Origin: Nitrosospira multiformis
GTDB lineage: Bacteria > Pseudomonadota > Gammaproteobacteria > Burkholderiales > Nitrosomonadaceae
NCBI RefSeq assembly: GCF_900110185.1
Contig: NZ_FOCT01000011.1
Location: 50,110-114,109 of the forward strand
Reading direction: 5' to 3'
DNA: 64,000 bases
Shown: positions 47,920 to 57,876 of the stretch, piece after piece
Position numbering within the stretch: position 1 is the stretch's first letter
Layout of the letters: each line of letters starts with the position of its first letter
Notes under the pieces: generated by a model
What the model was told of the DNA's origin: nothing
Database searches by the model: none
What the model saw: only the letters and a program-made list of their open reading frames with translations
Program-made: the position numbers and the translations under genes

Positions 47920-49278
47920 TCAGCCGGAATTGTTATTATGATTGGCGAGCTTTTGTTCGAGATAATGGATGCTCGTGCCGCCATTCAGGAATGCGGCATC
48001 GGACAACAGGTCAAGGTGGAGCGGCGTATTGGTTTTGATGCCGCCGATAACCATTTCCGACAGTGCGATACGCATGCGTGCTATCGCCTGGTCGCGGTTG
48101 TCTCCGTACGCGATTATTTTGCCTATCATGGAATCGTAATAGGGCGGCACGAAATAGTTATGATATATATGGGAATCCACGCGAATGCCAGGGCCTCCGG
48201 GAGCATGATACTGGGTGATGCGCCCCGCCGACGGGGTGAGCTTGTACGGGTCTTCGGCGTTGATGCGGCATTCGATGGCATGACCCTTCAACACGACGTC
48301 GCGCTGCCGCAGAGTGAGCTTTTCGCCGGCTGCCACGCGGATCTGCGCTTGCACCAGGTCGATCCCGGTGATGGCCTCGGTAATGGTATGCTCGACCTGC
48401 AGGCGTGTATTCATTTCAATGAAATAGAATTCGTTTTTTTCGAACAGAAACTCGAACGTTCCCACACCGCGGTAGCCGATGCGCTTGCATGCGTCGACGC
48501 AGCGGGTTCCCATTTTGTCACGCAATCTCGGGGGAATCCCCAGGGCAGGCGCTTCCTCGATAATTTTCTGATGGCGGCGCTGCGTGGAGCAATCCCGTTC
48601 CCCCAGATAGATGGCGTTGCGATGTTCATCCACCAATACCTGAAACTCGATGTGGCGCGGGTTTTCCAGATATTTTTCCGCGTAGACCGTCGGGTTGCCG
48701 AAGGCGGCCTGAGCTTCGTTGCGCGTAATGATAATCGCGTTCGATAACGCTGCTTCAGTGTGCACCACGCGCATGCCGCGACCGCCTCCACCTGCCGCGG
48801 CCTTGATAATGATAGGGTAGCCGATGGCACGAGCGATGGCTTTGATTTCGTCCACGGATTCGGGGAGGCCACCGTCCGAGCCGGGGACACAAGGTACGCC
48901 AGCCTTTTTCATGGCGTTCTTGGCACTGACCTTGTCGCCCATCAGCCGAATCGTCTCGGGCCGGGGGCCGATAAAGACGAAGCCGCTTTTTTCTACACGT
49001 TCGGCAAAATCGGCATTTTCCGACAAAAACCCGTAACCCGGATGAATGGCTTCCGCGTCGGTGACCTCGGCGGCACTGATGATGGCGGGGATATTAAGAT
49101 AGCTTTGTGCCGAAGGAGCAGGTCCGATGCATACGGACTCATCAGCGAGTTTTACATATTTTGCCTCGGCGTCGGCCTGGGAGTGCACCGCTACTGTCTT
49201 GATACCCATCTCACGGCATGCACGTTGTATCCGCAAGGCAATCTCGCCGCGGTTTGCTATCAGTATTTTTTCAAACAT
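47920..49278 (-). CDS. accC: acetyl-CoA carboxylase, biotin carboxylase subunit
   Basis: A 452-residue ATP-grasp enzyme that carboxylates biotin on AccB, the first step of fatty-acid synthesis. Motifs: [16 protein letters not shown], the glycine-rich ATP loop ([14 protein letters not shown]), [34 protein letters not shown]. It lies about 100 bases after accB. Length is normal. Confidence 0.97.
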   Translation of the reverse strand: MFEKILIANRGEIALRIQRACREMGIKTVAVHSQADAEAKYVKLADESVCIGPAPSAQSYLNIPAIISAAEVTDAEAIHPGYGFLSENADFAERVEKSGFVFIGPRPETIRLMGDKVSAKNAMKKAGVPCVPGSDGGLPESVDEIKAIARAIGYPIIIKAAAGGGGRGMRVVHTEAALSNAIIITRNEAQAAFGNPTVYAEKYLENPRHIEFQVLVDEHRNAIYLGERDCSTQRRHQKIIEEAPALGIPPRLRDKMGTRCVDACKRIGYRGVGTFEFLFEKNEFYFIEMNTRLQVEHTITEAITGIDLVQAQIRVAAGEKLTLRQRDVVLKGHAIECRINAEDPYKLTPSAGRITQYHAPGGPGIRVDSHIYHNYFVPPYYDSMIGKIIAYGDNRDQAIARMRIALSEMVIGGIKTNTPLHLDLLSDAAFLNGGTSIHYLEQKLANHNNNSG

Positions 49279-49377
49279 GTCTGCCGCTCGTATCTCGTTT
49301 CATGATGGAGGTGATTTCTCCTCTTCTATTGATGCGGATATTCCACTAGATTGCACGGAACGTGAAAAATGCCGGAA

Positions 49378-49839
49378 TCATTCAATCACGAATAACGGTT
49401 CGCCATACTCGACAGGTTGACCGTTCTCCACCAGCACCGCCTTGATCACACCGCTCTTGTCCGACTCGATTTCATTGAGCAGCTTCATTGCCTCTATGAT
49501 GCAGAGCGTGTCACCCTCCTTGATTGTCTGACCCACCTCGACGAACGGATTGCTGCCGGGAGCGGAACTACGATAGAAGGTGCCCACCATAGGCGATTTG
49601 ACCATATGACCTTGCGGCAGTATCTCGGCGGCGGCTGTTGCGGGAGTGACTGGCGCAGCTTGCGGAATGATGGCTGGTGCTGGGGCGGGTTGCGGAGGAG
49701 GCATTGCGATTGCGGGCATCTGCATCGAAGGCGTGGATCTGCTGATGCGAACCTTTTCTTCGCCTTCCGTTATCTCTAACTCGGCAATGCCGGATTCCTC
49801 CACCAGGTCAATCAGTTTTTTAAGCTTTCTCAGGTCCAT
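49378..49839 (-). CDS. accB: acetyl-CoA carboxylase, biotin carboxyl carrier protein
   Basis: A 153-residue carrier. A short N-terminal domain (residues 1-40), a Pro/Ala-rich linker (45-75) and a biotinyl domain with the modified lysine in EAMKLLNE and the thumb motif [28 protein letters not shown] precedes the ATG. It is followed by accC, its partner. Confidence 0.96.
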   Translation of the reverse strand: MDLRKLKKLIDLVEESGIAELEITEGEEKVRISRSTPSMQMPAIAMPPPQPAPAPAIIPQAAPVTPATAAAEILPQGHMVKSPMVGTFYRSSAPGSNPFVEVGQTIKEGDTLCIIEAMKLLNEIESDKSGVIKAVLVENGQPVEYGEPLFVIE

Positions 49840-49945
49840 ATAGGGTCTCCCGATCGGTTCCTCTTGCGTTATGTTCTGTCAAAACCTCTAACCATCTGTC
49901 AGCGCTCGAAGACGCGGACTTTGTGTTTTTGTCTTTTTTAAAAAT

Positions 49946-49972
49946 ACCCCTGTTTCAAAACACGCAAGGGGT
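49946..49972 (-). terminator. terminator-like hairpin after aroQ
   Basis: On the minus strand ACCCCT (49972-49967) pairs with AGGGGT (49951-49946), followed by ATTTTTAAAAAAG. Stem plus T-rich tail, about 90 bases after the aroQ stop and about 110 before accB. It would separate aroQ from accBC transcription or attenuate between them. Confidence 0.5.
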
Positions 49973-50061
49973 GAGATGAGCCAATACTGCATTGGCTTAT
50001 CAAAAGGAATTCTCAGCTCCTTGATGGTACCCGATCACTTCGTTGCTATCCTTGACGCTCA

Positions 50062-50517
50062 TCAGTTGCGGCCCAGCACATAATTGAAGGCGAGTTCGTA
50101 TCCCTTTGCTCCCAGACCGCTTATGACTCCCACCGCCATATCGGAAAAAAAAGATTTCTGGCGGAAAGATTCGCGAGCAAAAATATTGGAAAGGTGAATT
50201 TCAATGAAAGGGATCCGGGTGGCCGCAAGTGCATCACGCAAGGCAATACTGGTATGCGTATAAGCGGCAGGATTGATGATAATGAAGTCTATTTTTTCCG
50301 CGCCCGCCTGCTGGATTCGGTCTATTAGCTCCCCCTCAGCGTTACTTTGGAAGCAATCAAGACTAATACCCTCTTTTTCGGCTAACTTCGCCAAATTTCC
50401 GTTAATTTCTTCTAATGTGACAGTTCCGTAAACCGAAGGTTCCCTGATTCCTAGCAAATTCAGGTTCGGCCCATGGATAACCAGGATATTTTGGCAGCGG
50501 TTTGAGCCATTTTTCAT
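50062..50517 (-). CDS. aroQ: 3-dehydroquinate dehydratase, type II
   Basis: A 151-residue type II enzyme of the shikimate pathway that converts 3-dehydroquinate to 3-dehydroshikimate. Motifs: [21 protein letters not shown] (with catalytic tyrosine), [31 protein letters not shown] and [14 protein letters not shown]. It stands upstream of accB, a frequent arrangement. Length is normal. Confidence 0.96.
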   Translation of the reverse strand: MKNGSNRCQNILVIHGPNLNLLGIREPSVYGTVTLEEINGNLAKLAEKEGISLDCFQSNAEGELIDRIQQAGAEKIDFIIINPAAYTHTSIALRDALAATRIPFIEIHLSNIFARESFRQKSFFSDMAVGVISGLGAKGYELAFNYVLGRN

Positions 50518-50839
50518 GGCGGCAAGTTTGACCCAATCCCGGGAAATTGTCTAGTGATTCCCGGCCATTCGAAGAATATGTTGGAATTTACGTTTTTTAT
50601 TTCGAGGAGGAATTCAAGTGCTCCAGATGAGTCCTTTCTGGAGAAAAACGGAATCACATCCGGGATGGGTCGCAGGTTTTGTGGAAGCAGAATTTTGCTG
50701 GAGCAGAAGGTTGAGTTGAAAAATTTATGGGGGTTGGTTATGTGAGCTCGCGCTTATTGCACTGGGACGGCGACTTCTCCGATTTCTCTGTTTTCTTTTA
50801 TTTCTTTCATCCTGTGGCGGTGCTCCCAGATGGGAACGT
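50518..50839. other. spacer between aroQ and tRNA-Thr promoter
   Basis: No supported gene. A 63-codon plus-strand frame (50554-50745) lacks a ribosome binding site and family likeness. This is the last chromosomal spacer before the tRNA and the accessory region. Confidence 0.4.
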
Positions 50840-50868
50840 TTGCCCACCGTTTTCCAAAAGACTATAAT
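50840..50868 (+). promoter_or_regulatory. sigma-70 promoter of tRNA-Thr
   Basis: -35 TTGCCC (50840-50845), 17-base spacer, perfect -10 TATAAT (50863-50868), 29 bases before the tRNA start. Good match to a housekeeping promoter. Confidence 0.65.
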
Positions 50869-50897
50869 TGGCGTGGTTTATTCTGATCCCTTCCCAA

Positions 50898-50973
<76 letters not shown>

Positions 50974-51171
50974 TTAAAATCAATAAATTAAAGAGATGTC
51001 GTCGAAGCAAATGTGAACGATGTAGACTTTATGTAGACAATGGCTACGGATTGCACCAATTGTGCTAATCTTAACTTAGCTTGAGGCTGAAGTATTTTGA
51101 GCCTTACGCTCTAAGCTCTTGCAAGATTTAAGGCTTCACCTTCTTAATAAACTAATAAACGGGAAGGTCAA

Positions 51172-54100
51172 GTGAGCTATAAATATGATGCCTTTATCTC
51201 CCACAACGGTGCCGACAAACCTGCTGTAGAGCGCGTCAGCAAGGCTTTGGAAACCCAAGGCCTACATTGTTTCTTCGATAAGTGGGATATCCTCTCAGGT
51301 GAGGAATGGCTGAGGAATCTGGAAACCGGATTAGGGGAAAGCCACTTTATCCTCATCTTCATTGGCACTCAGGGCATAGGTCCATGGCAGCAAGCCGAAG
51401 CTGACGCTGCCTTACGGCGTCAGGTACAGCAACGCCAGAATTGCATTATTCCGGTACTCCTGCCGGACGCATCACCTGAAGACATTGCCAAGCTCTCCAT
51501 ATTTCTCCAGGGCATCAATGCCCTGCGCTTTCATGATCTGAATGAAAGCCTGCCGCATAGTATTTTGGCAGGGCTGGTACGAGGGGACGACCCTGCCCAT
51601 TTGCGCCAGCTAATCCGTGAGCACGCGCACGCCCCCGATGATCTACTGCAAACGCTCAATTACTGGCTCACCGGCTTGCATGTAGAGTGGCGGGAGAAAG
51701 AGGAAGAATACCGGATTAGCGAGGGGCAAGGGAAATCATGTCTGCGAATTCCCGATCTCAGTACTAGCTCCAACCCTGACAGTATCGAATACCTGCTGAA
51801 TTGGAAAAGTCGTCTTACCCCGATGCTTGGCAGGGAGGCGGAACTGAAAGTCTTGCACGACTGGGCGGACGCCCGGAGCAAAATCAGTATCTGCCTGATT
51901 GTTGGGGAAGGCGGGGTCGGCAAGACTCGCCTTGCTTTCGAGTTCGCCACCCAGTTAAAAGAAAAGGGGTGGGAAGCTGGTGAGGCTCAAGGACTGGAGG
52001 GTTCCTGGTATACGGGCAGTAAAGGAACTCTTCTGGTCATTGATTATCCGGAACAACGCCCTGAAAAAGTAACGGCACTGCTGGAAGCCTTTACCGTTAT
52101 GCCAGCACCTGAACGCAAGCTGCGCGTCTTGTTGCTGGGGCGTAATGGTGATTTCCTGCAAAAACTTTCCCAAGCTGCGAAGAGCCTCCTTGCTTCCTCC
52201 ATCAAGTTACGAGGTTTGGCAGGGGGTGATTCAGCCTCATGGGATTTATTCCAGCAGGCGTGGCAACAGTTGCACGAACTTAAAGAAACGTCCCTCCCGC
52301 CACTTCCCATGCAGCCAGAAGCTTTCCAGGAATGGCGGCAGCGGGCGAAACTGCGTAATCGTCCCCTGTTTATAATGGCACTGGCTATTCGCCTGATGCT
52401 CGATTCCAAAGCGAAAGAACTGAGCGGCAAGGAAATCATTCGTGTACTGACTAAACAGTACGAAGTAACCCGACTCGAAAAAGAAGCGAAGAAACGGAAT
52501 ATCGATAAGTACAGCCTGGTTATGCTGCAAGCGCTGGCAGCAATGTCAGGCGAACTTGAGAGCGAAGCATTGCGCCAGCTAATCGACACCGGACAGGAGT
52601 TGAAGCTGGATATTCAACTCCCTGCATTGCGCCAACTCAAAGACACCAGCCTCTGGTCTCAGCACGGCATTCATGCACTTCAACCCGACCTTCTTGCCGC
52701 CGATCTATTGCACTACGCTTTAACGGAACTTGCGGGGGATCAGTCCGGTGCGTGGCAATATCTGGGACTAGAAGCAGCGACTGACGTTGCTAACGCGAGT
52801 TCGATATTTGGGCGGCTAATCCATGATTCGCAAAGCGCGTTGGATCGTCCTTGGCCCTTGCAGAATCTGATCGATTGGGTTCGTAGAGAACCGAGACGTT
52901 GCGAAAAACTGAATCTGGCTCTAGGCCGAAACAACCTGGAACATACCCTGTTGCCCTTGGCAATAGCAGTTAATAAGGTGTTGCTGACACACGCCGATTC
53001 ACCACAAGGCCAAGCTAAGCATCTGACGAATCTGGCGAGGTCCTTGGGCGAGAGCGGGGAGCGGGCGGCAGCCTTGCAGGCGATTCGGCGGGCGGTGGAG
53101 ATTCATGAGCAGTTGGCGAAGGACAATTTCACCGCCTACGGCCCCGACCTGGCAAGGAGCTTGAATAATCTGTCGGTTCAACTTTCTGCTAGCGGAGAGC
53201 GAGCTCCGGGCTTGCAGGTGAGCCGGCGCGCAGTCGAGATTTATGAGCAGCTGGCAGCAGACAATTTCGCCGCCTATGGGCCCGGCTTGGCGTTGGGCCT
53301 GAGCAACCTGTCGGTCTACCTGGGCGAGAGCGGGGAGCGGGCCGCGGCCTTGCAGGCGGGCCGGCGGGCGGTGGAGATTCTTGAGCAGTTGGCGAAGGAC
53401 AATTTCACCGCCTACGGCTCCGACTTGGCAAGGAGCTTGAATAATCTATCGGCCTATCTGCACAAGAGCGGGGAGCGGGCGGCAGCCTTGCAGGAGGGCC
53501 GGCGGGCGGGGGAGATTTATGAGCAGCTGGCAGCAGACAATTTCGCCGCCTATGGACCCGGCTTGGCAAGGAGTTTGGTCAACCTGTCGGTCTACCTGCG
53601 CGAGAGCGGGGAGCGGGCCCCGGCCTTGCAGGCGGGCCGGCGGGTAGTGGAGATTTATGAGCGGCTGGCAGCGGACAATTTCGCCGCCTATGGGCCCGAC
53701 TTGGCAAGGAGTTTGGCCAACCTGTCGGTCTACCTGGGCGAGAGCGGGGAGCGGGCCCCGGCCTTGCAGGCGGGCCGGCGGGCGGTCGAGATTCATGAGC
53801 GGCTGGCAGCGGACAATTTCGCCGCCTATGGGCCCGACTTGGCAAGGAGTTTGGTCAACCTGTCGGAGCGCTTGGGCGAGAGCGGGGAGCGGGCGGCGGC
53901 CTTGCAGGCGGGCCGGCGGGGGGAGGAGATTTATGAGCAGCTGGCAGCGGACAATTTCGCCACCTATGGCCCCGACTTGGCAAAGAGTTTGGTCAACCTG
54001 TCGGCGCGCCTGGGCGAGAGCGGGGAGCGGGCGGCGGCCTTGCAGGCGGTCCGGCGGGGGGAGGAGATTTATGAGCAGCTGGCAGCGGACAATTTTGCCG

Positions 54101-54960
54101 CCTATGGGCCCGACTTGGCAAAGAGTTTGGTCCACCTGTCAATTCGCCTGGGCGAGAGCGGGAAGCGGGCGGCAGGCTTTCAGGCGATCCGGCGGGCGGT
54201 GGAGATTCTTGAGCAGTTGGCGAAGGACAATTTCGCCGCTTATGGACCCGACTTGGCAGGGAGCTTGGTCAACCTGTCGGTTGACTTGGTGAATAGCGGG
54301 GAGCGGGCGGCAGGCTTGCAGGCGACCCGGCGGGCGGTGGAGATTTATGAGCAGCTGGCAGCGGATAACTTCGCTGCCTATGGAGCCGTCTTGGCGTTGG
54401 GCCTGAACAACCTGTCGGTCTACCTGGGCGAGAGCGGAGAGCAAACGGCAGGCTTGCAGGCGATCCGGCGGGCGGTGGAGATTTATGAGCAGCTGGCGAA
54501 GGACAATTTCGCCGCCTATGGGCCCGACTTGGCAAGGAGCTTAGCCAACCTATCACTTTGCCTGCGCGAGAGCGGGGAGTGGGCGGCAGGCTTGCAGGCG
54601 ATCCGGCGGGCGGTGGAGATTTATGAGCAACTGGCGAAGGACAATTTCGCCGCTTATGGACCCGACTTGGCAGGGAGCTTGGTCAACCTGTCGGTTGACT
54701 TGGTGAATAGCGGGGAGTGGGCGGCAGGCTTGCAGGCGACCCGGCGGGCGGTGGAGATTTATGAGCAGCTGGCAAAGGACAACTTTACCGGTATTGGGCC
54801 GGACTTAGCGAGGAGTCTTCACATCCTGTTGACTCACTTGGAAGAATCAGACAAAAACGAGGAAGCAGCGGAAATTAAGGCCAAGTTGGAAACCATAAAG
54901 CAGAGGATTCTAGATGAGCAAATTGAGGTTCCTGCCGATATCGCTTGGTTGTTTGAATAG
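51172..54960 (+). CDS. TIR-STAND NTPase-TPR protein (NLR-like, putative anti-phage)
   Basis: A 1262-residue protein starting at GTG with GGGAAGG upstream. Residues 1-130 form a TIR domain (YDAFISHNGADK; CFFDKWDILSGEEWL; GIGPWQQAEADAALRR with the likely NADase glutamate). A STAND-type NTPase follows (about 225-560) with Walker A GEGGVGKTRLA (245-252) and Walker B TLLVIDYPEQ (around 290). From about 627 to 1225 there are 13 tandem 46-residue TPR units with the pattern EQLAADNFAAYGPDLA. In known bacterial TIR-NLR defence, a repeat sensor detects a phage product and the TIR domain depletes NAD or makes a signal. That role here is inferred. It sits directly after tRNA-Thr. Confidence 0.88.
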   Translation: MSYKYDAFISHNGADKPAVERVSKALETQGLHCFFDKWDILSGEEWLRNLETGLGESHFILIFIGTQGIGPWQQAEADAALRRQVQQRQNCIIPVLLPDASPEDIAKLSIFLQGINALRFHDLNESLPHSILAGLVRGDDPAHLRQLIREHAHAPDDLLQTLNYWLTGLHVEWREKEEEYRISEGQGKSCLRIPDLSTSSNPDSIEYLLNWKSRLTPMLGREAELKVLHDWADARSKISICLIVGEGGVGKTRLAFEFATQLKEKGWEAGEAQGLEGSWYTGSKGTLLVIDYPEQRPEKVTALLEAFTVMPAPERKLRVLLLGRNGDFLQKLSQAAKSLLASSIKLRGLAGGDSASWDLFQQAWQQLHELKETSLPPLPMQPEAFQEWRQRAKLRNRPLFIMALAIRLMLDSKAKELSGKEIIRVLTKQYEVTRLEKEAKKRNIDKYSLVMLQALAAMSGELESEALRQLIDTGQELKLDIQLPALRQLKDTSLWSQHGIHALQPDLLAADLLHYALTELAGDQSGAWQYLGLEAATDVANASSIFGRLIHDSQSALDRPWPLQNLIDWVRREPRRCEKLNLALGRNNLEHTLLPLAIAVNKVLLTHADSPQGQAKHLTNLARSLGESGERAAALQAIRRAVEIHEQLAKDNFTAYGPDLARSLNNLSVQLSASGERAPGLQVSRRAVEIYEQLAADNFAAYGPGLALGLSNLSVYLGESGERAAALQAGRRAVEILEQLAKDNFTAYGSDLARSLNNLSAYLHKSGERAAALQEGRRAGEIYEQLAADNFAAYGPGLARSLVNLSVYLRESGERAPALQAGRRVVEIYERLAADNFAAYGPDLARSLANLSVYLGESGERAPALQAGRRAVEIHERLAADNFAAYGPDLARSLVNLSERLGESGERAAALQAGRRGEEIYEQLAADNFATYGPDLAKSLVNLSARLGESGERAAALQAVRRGEEIYEQLAADNFAAYGPDLAKSLVHLSIRLGESGKRAAGFQAIRRAVEILEQLAKDNFAAYGPDLAGSLVNLSVDLVNSGERAAGLQATRRAVEIYEQLAADNFAAYGAVLALGLNNLSVYLGESGEQTAGLQAIRRAVEIYEQLAKDNFAAYGPDLARSLANLSLCLRESGEWAAGLQAIRRAVEIYEQLAKDNFAAYGPDLAGSLVNLSVDLVNSGEWAAGLQATRRAVEIYEQLAKDNFTGIGPDLARSLHILLTHLEESDKNEEAAEIKAKLETIKQRILDEQIEVPADIAWLFE
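53053..54830 (+). repeat. 138-bp tandem repeats inside the TIR-STAND-TPR gene
   Basis: About 13 copies of a 138-base unit (46 codons); for example AGCGGGGAGC at 53053 and AGCGGAGAGC at 53191 are exactly one period apart. Copies differ by few bases, and long blocks are identical between units. Antisense frames stay open across the array as a by-product. The near identity points to recent duplication or gene conversion. Confidence 0.93.
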
Positions 54961-55067
54961 AGACATGAGTTGCGAGACAGGCCCATGAAATAGAAGAATG
55001 GAAGAAGTGGCTGGACGCTGGAGTGGCAACCCAGCGACCCGGATAAGGCGGCGGCTTGGAGATGTAG

Positions 55068-55382
55068 ATGTATATCGAACTGCTAACCCGTATCACCACG
55101 CAACCCTTGGCGGAACGCGAGATCATCCGGCGTCACGGGCGGGATTGCGGGGAGTTCACGAAATTGGCGGTAGTAGTGCTGAATCAAATCGTGCGTCCTT
55201 TTACGGCCCGAGGGCACAGACTTGCACTGGCAGGCGCCTTGCAGGATGAGCAACAGCGCCAGCAGTTTCGCGCGGAGTTGGGGGTCCTGCAAGAGCAACT
55301 CAAAAAATATACCGGCATGTTGGCAAACATAGCGGGTGTTGAGGATCTGAGCGAGCTGGAAAAGACAGCCAAAGACTACTAA
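55068..55382 (+). CDS. small helical protein behind the TIR-NLR gene, unknown
   Basis: A 104-residue protein, not recognised. It starts MYIELLTRITTQPLAEREII after a GGAG and is rich in Glu, Gln, Arg and Leu. A likely coiled coil spans about residues 55-85 (LQDEQQRQQFRAELGVLQEQL). No signal or membrane segment. It is 107 bases after the TIR-STAND-TPR stop on the same strand and could be co-transcribed. A hairpin follows it. Confidence 0.6.
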   Translation: MYIELLTRITTQPLAEREIIRRHGRDCGEFTKLAVVVLNQIVRPFTARGHRLALAGALQDEQQRQQFRAELGVLQEQLKKYTGMLANIAGVEDLSELEKTAKDY

Positions 55383-55400
55383 TGTCCTCATGTAGGACAT
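55382..55400. terminator. hairpin between convergent genes
   Basis: ATGTCCT / AGGACAT, 7-bp stem with loop CATGT, followed by CATATTTTAG. It lies between the 104-residue gene and the convergent rep gene. Weak terminator candidate. Confidence 0.4.
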
Positions 55401-55469
55401 CATATTTTAGGTTAATTCAGAATCGTACTGCGATCCTTTTGTTCCCTTCCCTGAATGCCTGCCGTACAG

Positions 55470-57410
55470 TTATTGACAGGACTCCAAGGGTTCAGGGCCT
55501 ACCTGATGCAGCGAGATTATTTCCCCGCCTTCATTTGAAGGCTCGTTAAGCTCAACCAGTCCTCTTTGCTTTTCGGGCTCGGATTTATTCCTGACAGTCC
55601 ACGTATGAATCCGAGTAGGAAATACAGTCTTTTCCCACGCTATTCCAATGACTTCTTCCCCTTTCGGCTCCTTATAACGGTTAGGCTGGTCATTCCATTG
55701 CTTGGCGAGTGTTATTGGGAAACCCTTACGCTTCGCTTCCGGTCCGCCCATCAGCATCACGAAACGGTCCCATTCGCCCTTATCCGCCGCGTCTCTCAAT
55801 TCTTTCAACTCTCCCGTGACATCCATTTCACCCATACGGCGCAACTCACGCCACAACGTTACAGACGGTCCGCCAATTGGCTGAAACTGTCTGATGCCCC
55901 AGGTGCTGGCCCAAACCCTTACCCGTTCAGCCGCACTTGTAGGCTCTCCACCATCGATATCGCAATTCAAGCCGAAGCCATCGATGTTCTTGGAAATGTA
56001 TTTCGCGATATAACTGGCAGCCGTTCCCTTTGATCTATCTATGCGTTCTTCCTTGTATCGATGCTTGGCAGCACCTGCTTCATCCCCATCTTCGCGCATG
56101 GCATAGTCTCGGACGATGCTACCGACTTGCTTAACGTGCTCTTTTGGCATGAACAGCAACAGGTGCCAATGTGGAGTGCCGTCATGCTGAGGCTCGGCAA
56201 CACGCATGCCGTAGTACGTTAAGTCCCTATCGTCAAGCCTCGACCGTATCCGTGCCCATATCTTTCTTAAATAAGCTTGCGCTTCCCTTGGTGTAGTTCG
56301 GTCGTATTTCGGGTTTTCTTGCCCTGATACAGATAACCTTGCATGCATGCGCGAAGGGCAGGTGATGGTATAGAACATGGCGGCATGTCCCAGCGATTGG
56401 GCAACGGCATCAAATCCGGCAATGCGAGTCATTAATTCGGCACGGCGAATCTTGGGATTCGATACCGAGAGATCGGCTAGTTGCTGTAGGGTGTATTCCT
56501 GTCCTAGTTCATTGCTTGCGATGCAGTGTTCGAGAATGGCACGGTTACGGCGGTTTTGTTTGCGACGCCTCTCCAAAGTCTCATCACTGACATACTTACC
56601 CTTACGGCTATGTACGAGCCCTAAGCGGATTGCGCCTTGCTCGAATTTGCGTACATGAACCTTGCGCAATGCTCGCCGCCACCAATACTCGTCACTTAGT
56701 CGAGCTAGAATTCCTGTATCGGTAATTGCTGTATTGGTAGCGGTTACAGGATTTGCAGGCTTTGATTTTCCTGTTACAGCAATTGGGAACTCACGCTTTT
56801 CTGTTACCGTTACAGGAGTCTGTTTCTCTGTAACGGATACTGGTACAGGGATTAGAAAAGCTCGTCTATTTCCTGTATCGATTACTGTTAGCGGATTCTG
56901 CTTATCCCTTATTTCTGTTACCGCTACTGACGGTAGAGACTTTCCCATCGCTTCCGTTACAACCAGGGATAGAGGTTTCTCTCCTAGAGGAATCCCCTTC
57001 TCCGTTTTGCTTGTTTTGCTCCACGGCGCGGTAATGCCGTATTTACTTTCCGCAAGATGCGTGAGGAAACGGGCTGCGATAACGGGATTCTTGAACTTAT
57101 TTTGCAGTCGGAAAAATTGATCGGCGAGCCTCCGGGCAAAAAGCCGGATTTCCTCATCTGTTGCCAGAAGGCTCAAAGGCGCACTGGCAAGTTCAGCGGA
57201 AATCGCGTTTAGATAGGCTTCAGCTTTCTCTTCCCCCTGTTCCACATACAAGCGGGCGTATTCCAACGCCATCGGTTCAGCAAGACATTCCGGGTGGCGG
57301 CTGAGAATATCGGAAGTAAAAGGTTCTTCTTCCTCTTCGCGATAGAAAGTGATTCCATCTTCCCGAACGTACGCACTTTCGGGAAGGGGAATAGGCCACA
57401 CAGCGTTCAT
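55470..57410 (-). CDS. HUH replication endonuclease (phage GPA / rolling-circle Rep type)
   Basis: A 646-residue protein. The HUH metal motif is PHWHLLLF (about residues 410-417), and the nicking tyrosines lie in [14 protein letters not shown] (about 463-476), the two-tyrosine arrangement of phage GPA-type initiators. Upstream, [19 protein letters not shown] supports the family. Residues about 150-237 are an odd Val-Thr-rich linker ([16 protein letters not shown]) encoded by DNA full of TGTTAC-like strings. It nicks DNA to start rolling-circle replication. It overlaps the HTH gene by 4 bases. Confidence 0.85.
   Translation of the reverse strand: MNAVWPIPLPESAYVREDGITFYREEEEEPFTSDILSRHPECLAEPMALEYARLYVEQGEEKAEAYLNAISAELASAPLSLLATDEEIRLFARRLADQFFRLQNKFKNPVIAARFLTHLAESKYGITAPWSKTSKTEKGIPLGEKPLSLVVTEAMGKSLPSVAVTEIRDKQNPLTVIDTGNRRAFLIPVPVSVTEKQTPVTVTEKREFPIAVTGKSKPANPVTATNTAITDTGILARLSDEYWWRRALRKVHVRKFEQGAIRLGLVHSRKGKYVSDETLERRRKQNRRNRAILEHCIASNELGQEYTLQQLADLSVSNPKIRRAELMTRIAGFDAVAQSLGHAAMFYTITCPSRMHARLSVSGQENPKYDRTTPREAQAYLRKIWARIRSRLDDRDLTYYGMRVAEPQHDGTPHWHLLLFMPKEHVKQVGSIVRDYAMREDGDEAGAAKHRYKEERIDRSKGTAASYIAKYISKNIDGFGLNCDIDGGEPTSAAERVRVWASTWGIRQFQPIGGPSVTLWRELRRMGEMDVTGELKELRDAADKGEWDRFVMLMGGPEAKRKGFPITLAKQWNDQPNRYKEPKGEEVIGIAWEKTVFPTRIHTWTVRNKSEPEKQRGLVELNEPSNEGGEIISLHQVGPEPLESCQ
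56711..56960. repeat. array of degenerate TGTTAC(A/C)GG-type motifs within rep
   Basis: On the plus strand, motif variants appear about every 20-30 bases: CCTGTATCGG, CGGTTACAGGATT, CCTGTTACAGCAATT, CTGTTACCGTTACAGGAG, CTGTAACGGATACTGGTACAG, CCTGTATCGATTACTGTTAG and CTGTTACCGCTACTG. The same string, TCTGTTACAGGATATTG, lies upstream of the operon at 57684-57700. The array encodes the Val-Thr linker of the Rep protein. Confidence 0.6.
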
Positions 57411-57610
57411 TTGCGCCCCGTATCGCTGGTGGATTTGCGAATGCAGGACTCGATGTAGTGCTCCAAGTCTTGCAGCCGATAACGCACTGCGCGGGACCCT
57501 ATCTTGATGAAAGGGACTTTAGCCCCGGCCCAGCGGTCACGTTCGAGGAACGCTTCACTGACACCTAGACATATGGCAGCTTCTTTAGTTGTAAGTAAAT
57601 TTTGTTGCAT
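57407..57610 (-). CDS. small helix-turn-helix protein (AlpA/excisionase-like)
   Basis: A 67-residue DNA-binding protein of the HTH_17 / MerR-like excisionase type: [22 protein letters not shown] followed by [21 protein letters not shown], the helix-wing pattern. GGAGACAG precedes the ATG. It overlaps rep by 4 bases, so the two are coupled. Such proteins control excision or early genes of prophages, satellites and integrative elements. Confidence 0.88.
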   Translation of the reverse strand: MQQNLLTTKEAAICLGVSEAFLERDRWAGAKVPFIKIGSRAVRYRLQDLEHYIESCIRKSTSDTGRK

Positions 57611-57682
57611 GTTTCTGTCTCCATAAGTTTAAGTTGTTAATTGGCGGAAACAGAATGCGGTAAATGGAAGAAACAAGGAATG

Positions 57683-57700
57683 TTCTGTTACAGGATATTG
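57683..57700. promoter_or_regulatory. TGTTACAGG motif upstream of the HTH-rep operon
   Basis: TTCTGTTACAGGATATTG shares the 10-mer GTTACAGGAT with the first intragenic motif (56743-56752). It lies about 75 bases before the HTH gene start. It may be an operator for the HTH protein or a Rep/origin site. No clear promoter hexamers were found around it. Confidence 0.45.
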
Positions 57701-57876
57701 ACAAATGAGAAACTTTTAGGATTGCAAAAGACTCCCGGGATAATGATTAAGGAATTGAATATTCGTATCTTTCTATTTTTTGCTTCAAGTAGAGGCAAGC
57801 AGCGAACGTCTAGAAAGGCGATTTTATACGCCTAAAAGATAAGGAATATATTATGGATGCAAACAGGAGGATAAAA

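Noticed and set aside
53446..54135. Long antisense frames opposite the TPR repeats
   Set aside because: They are open only because the repeat unit lacks stops in that frame; the product is a low-complexity periodic string and the sense frame is clearly coding.
53053..54830. CRISPR array
   Set aside because: The 138-base units have no spacers and encode a continuous protein.
57641..57835. 64-codon plus-strand frame upstream of the HTH gene
   Set aside because: No ribosome binding site and no family likeness; it lies in the control region of the HTH-rep operon.
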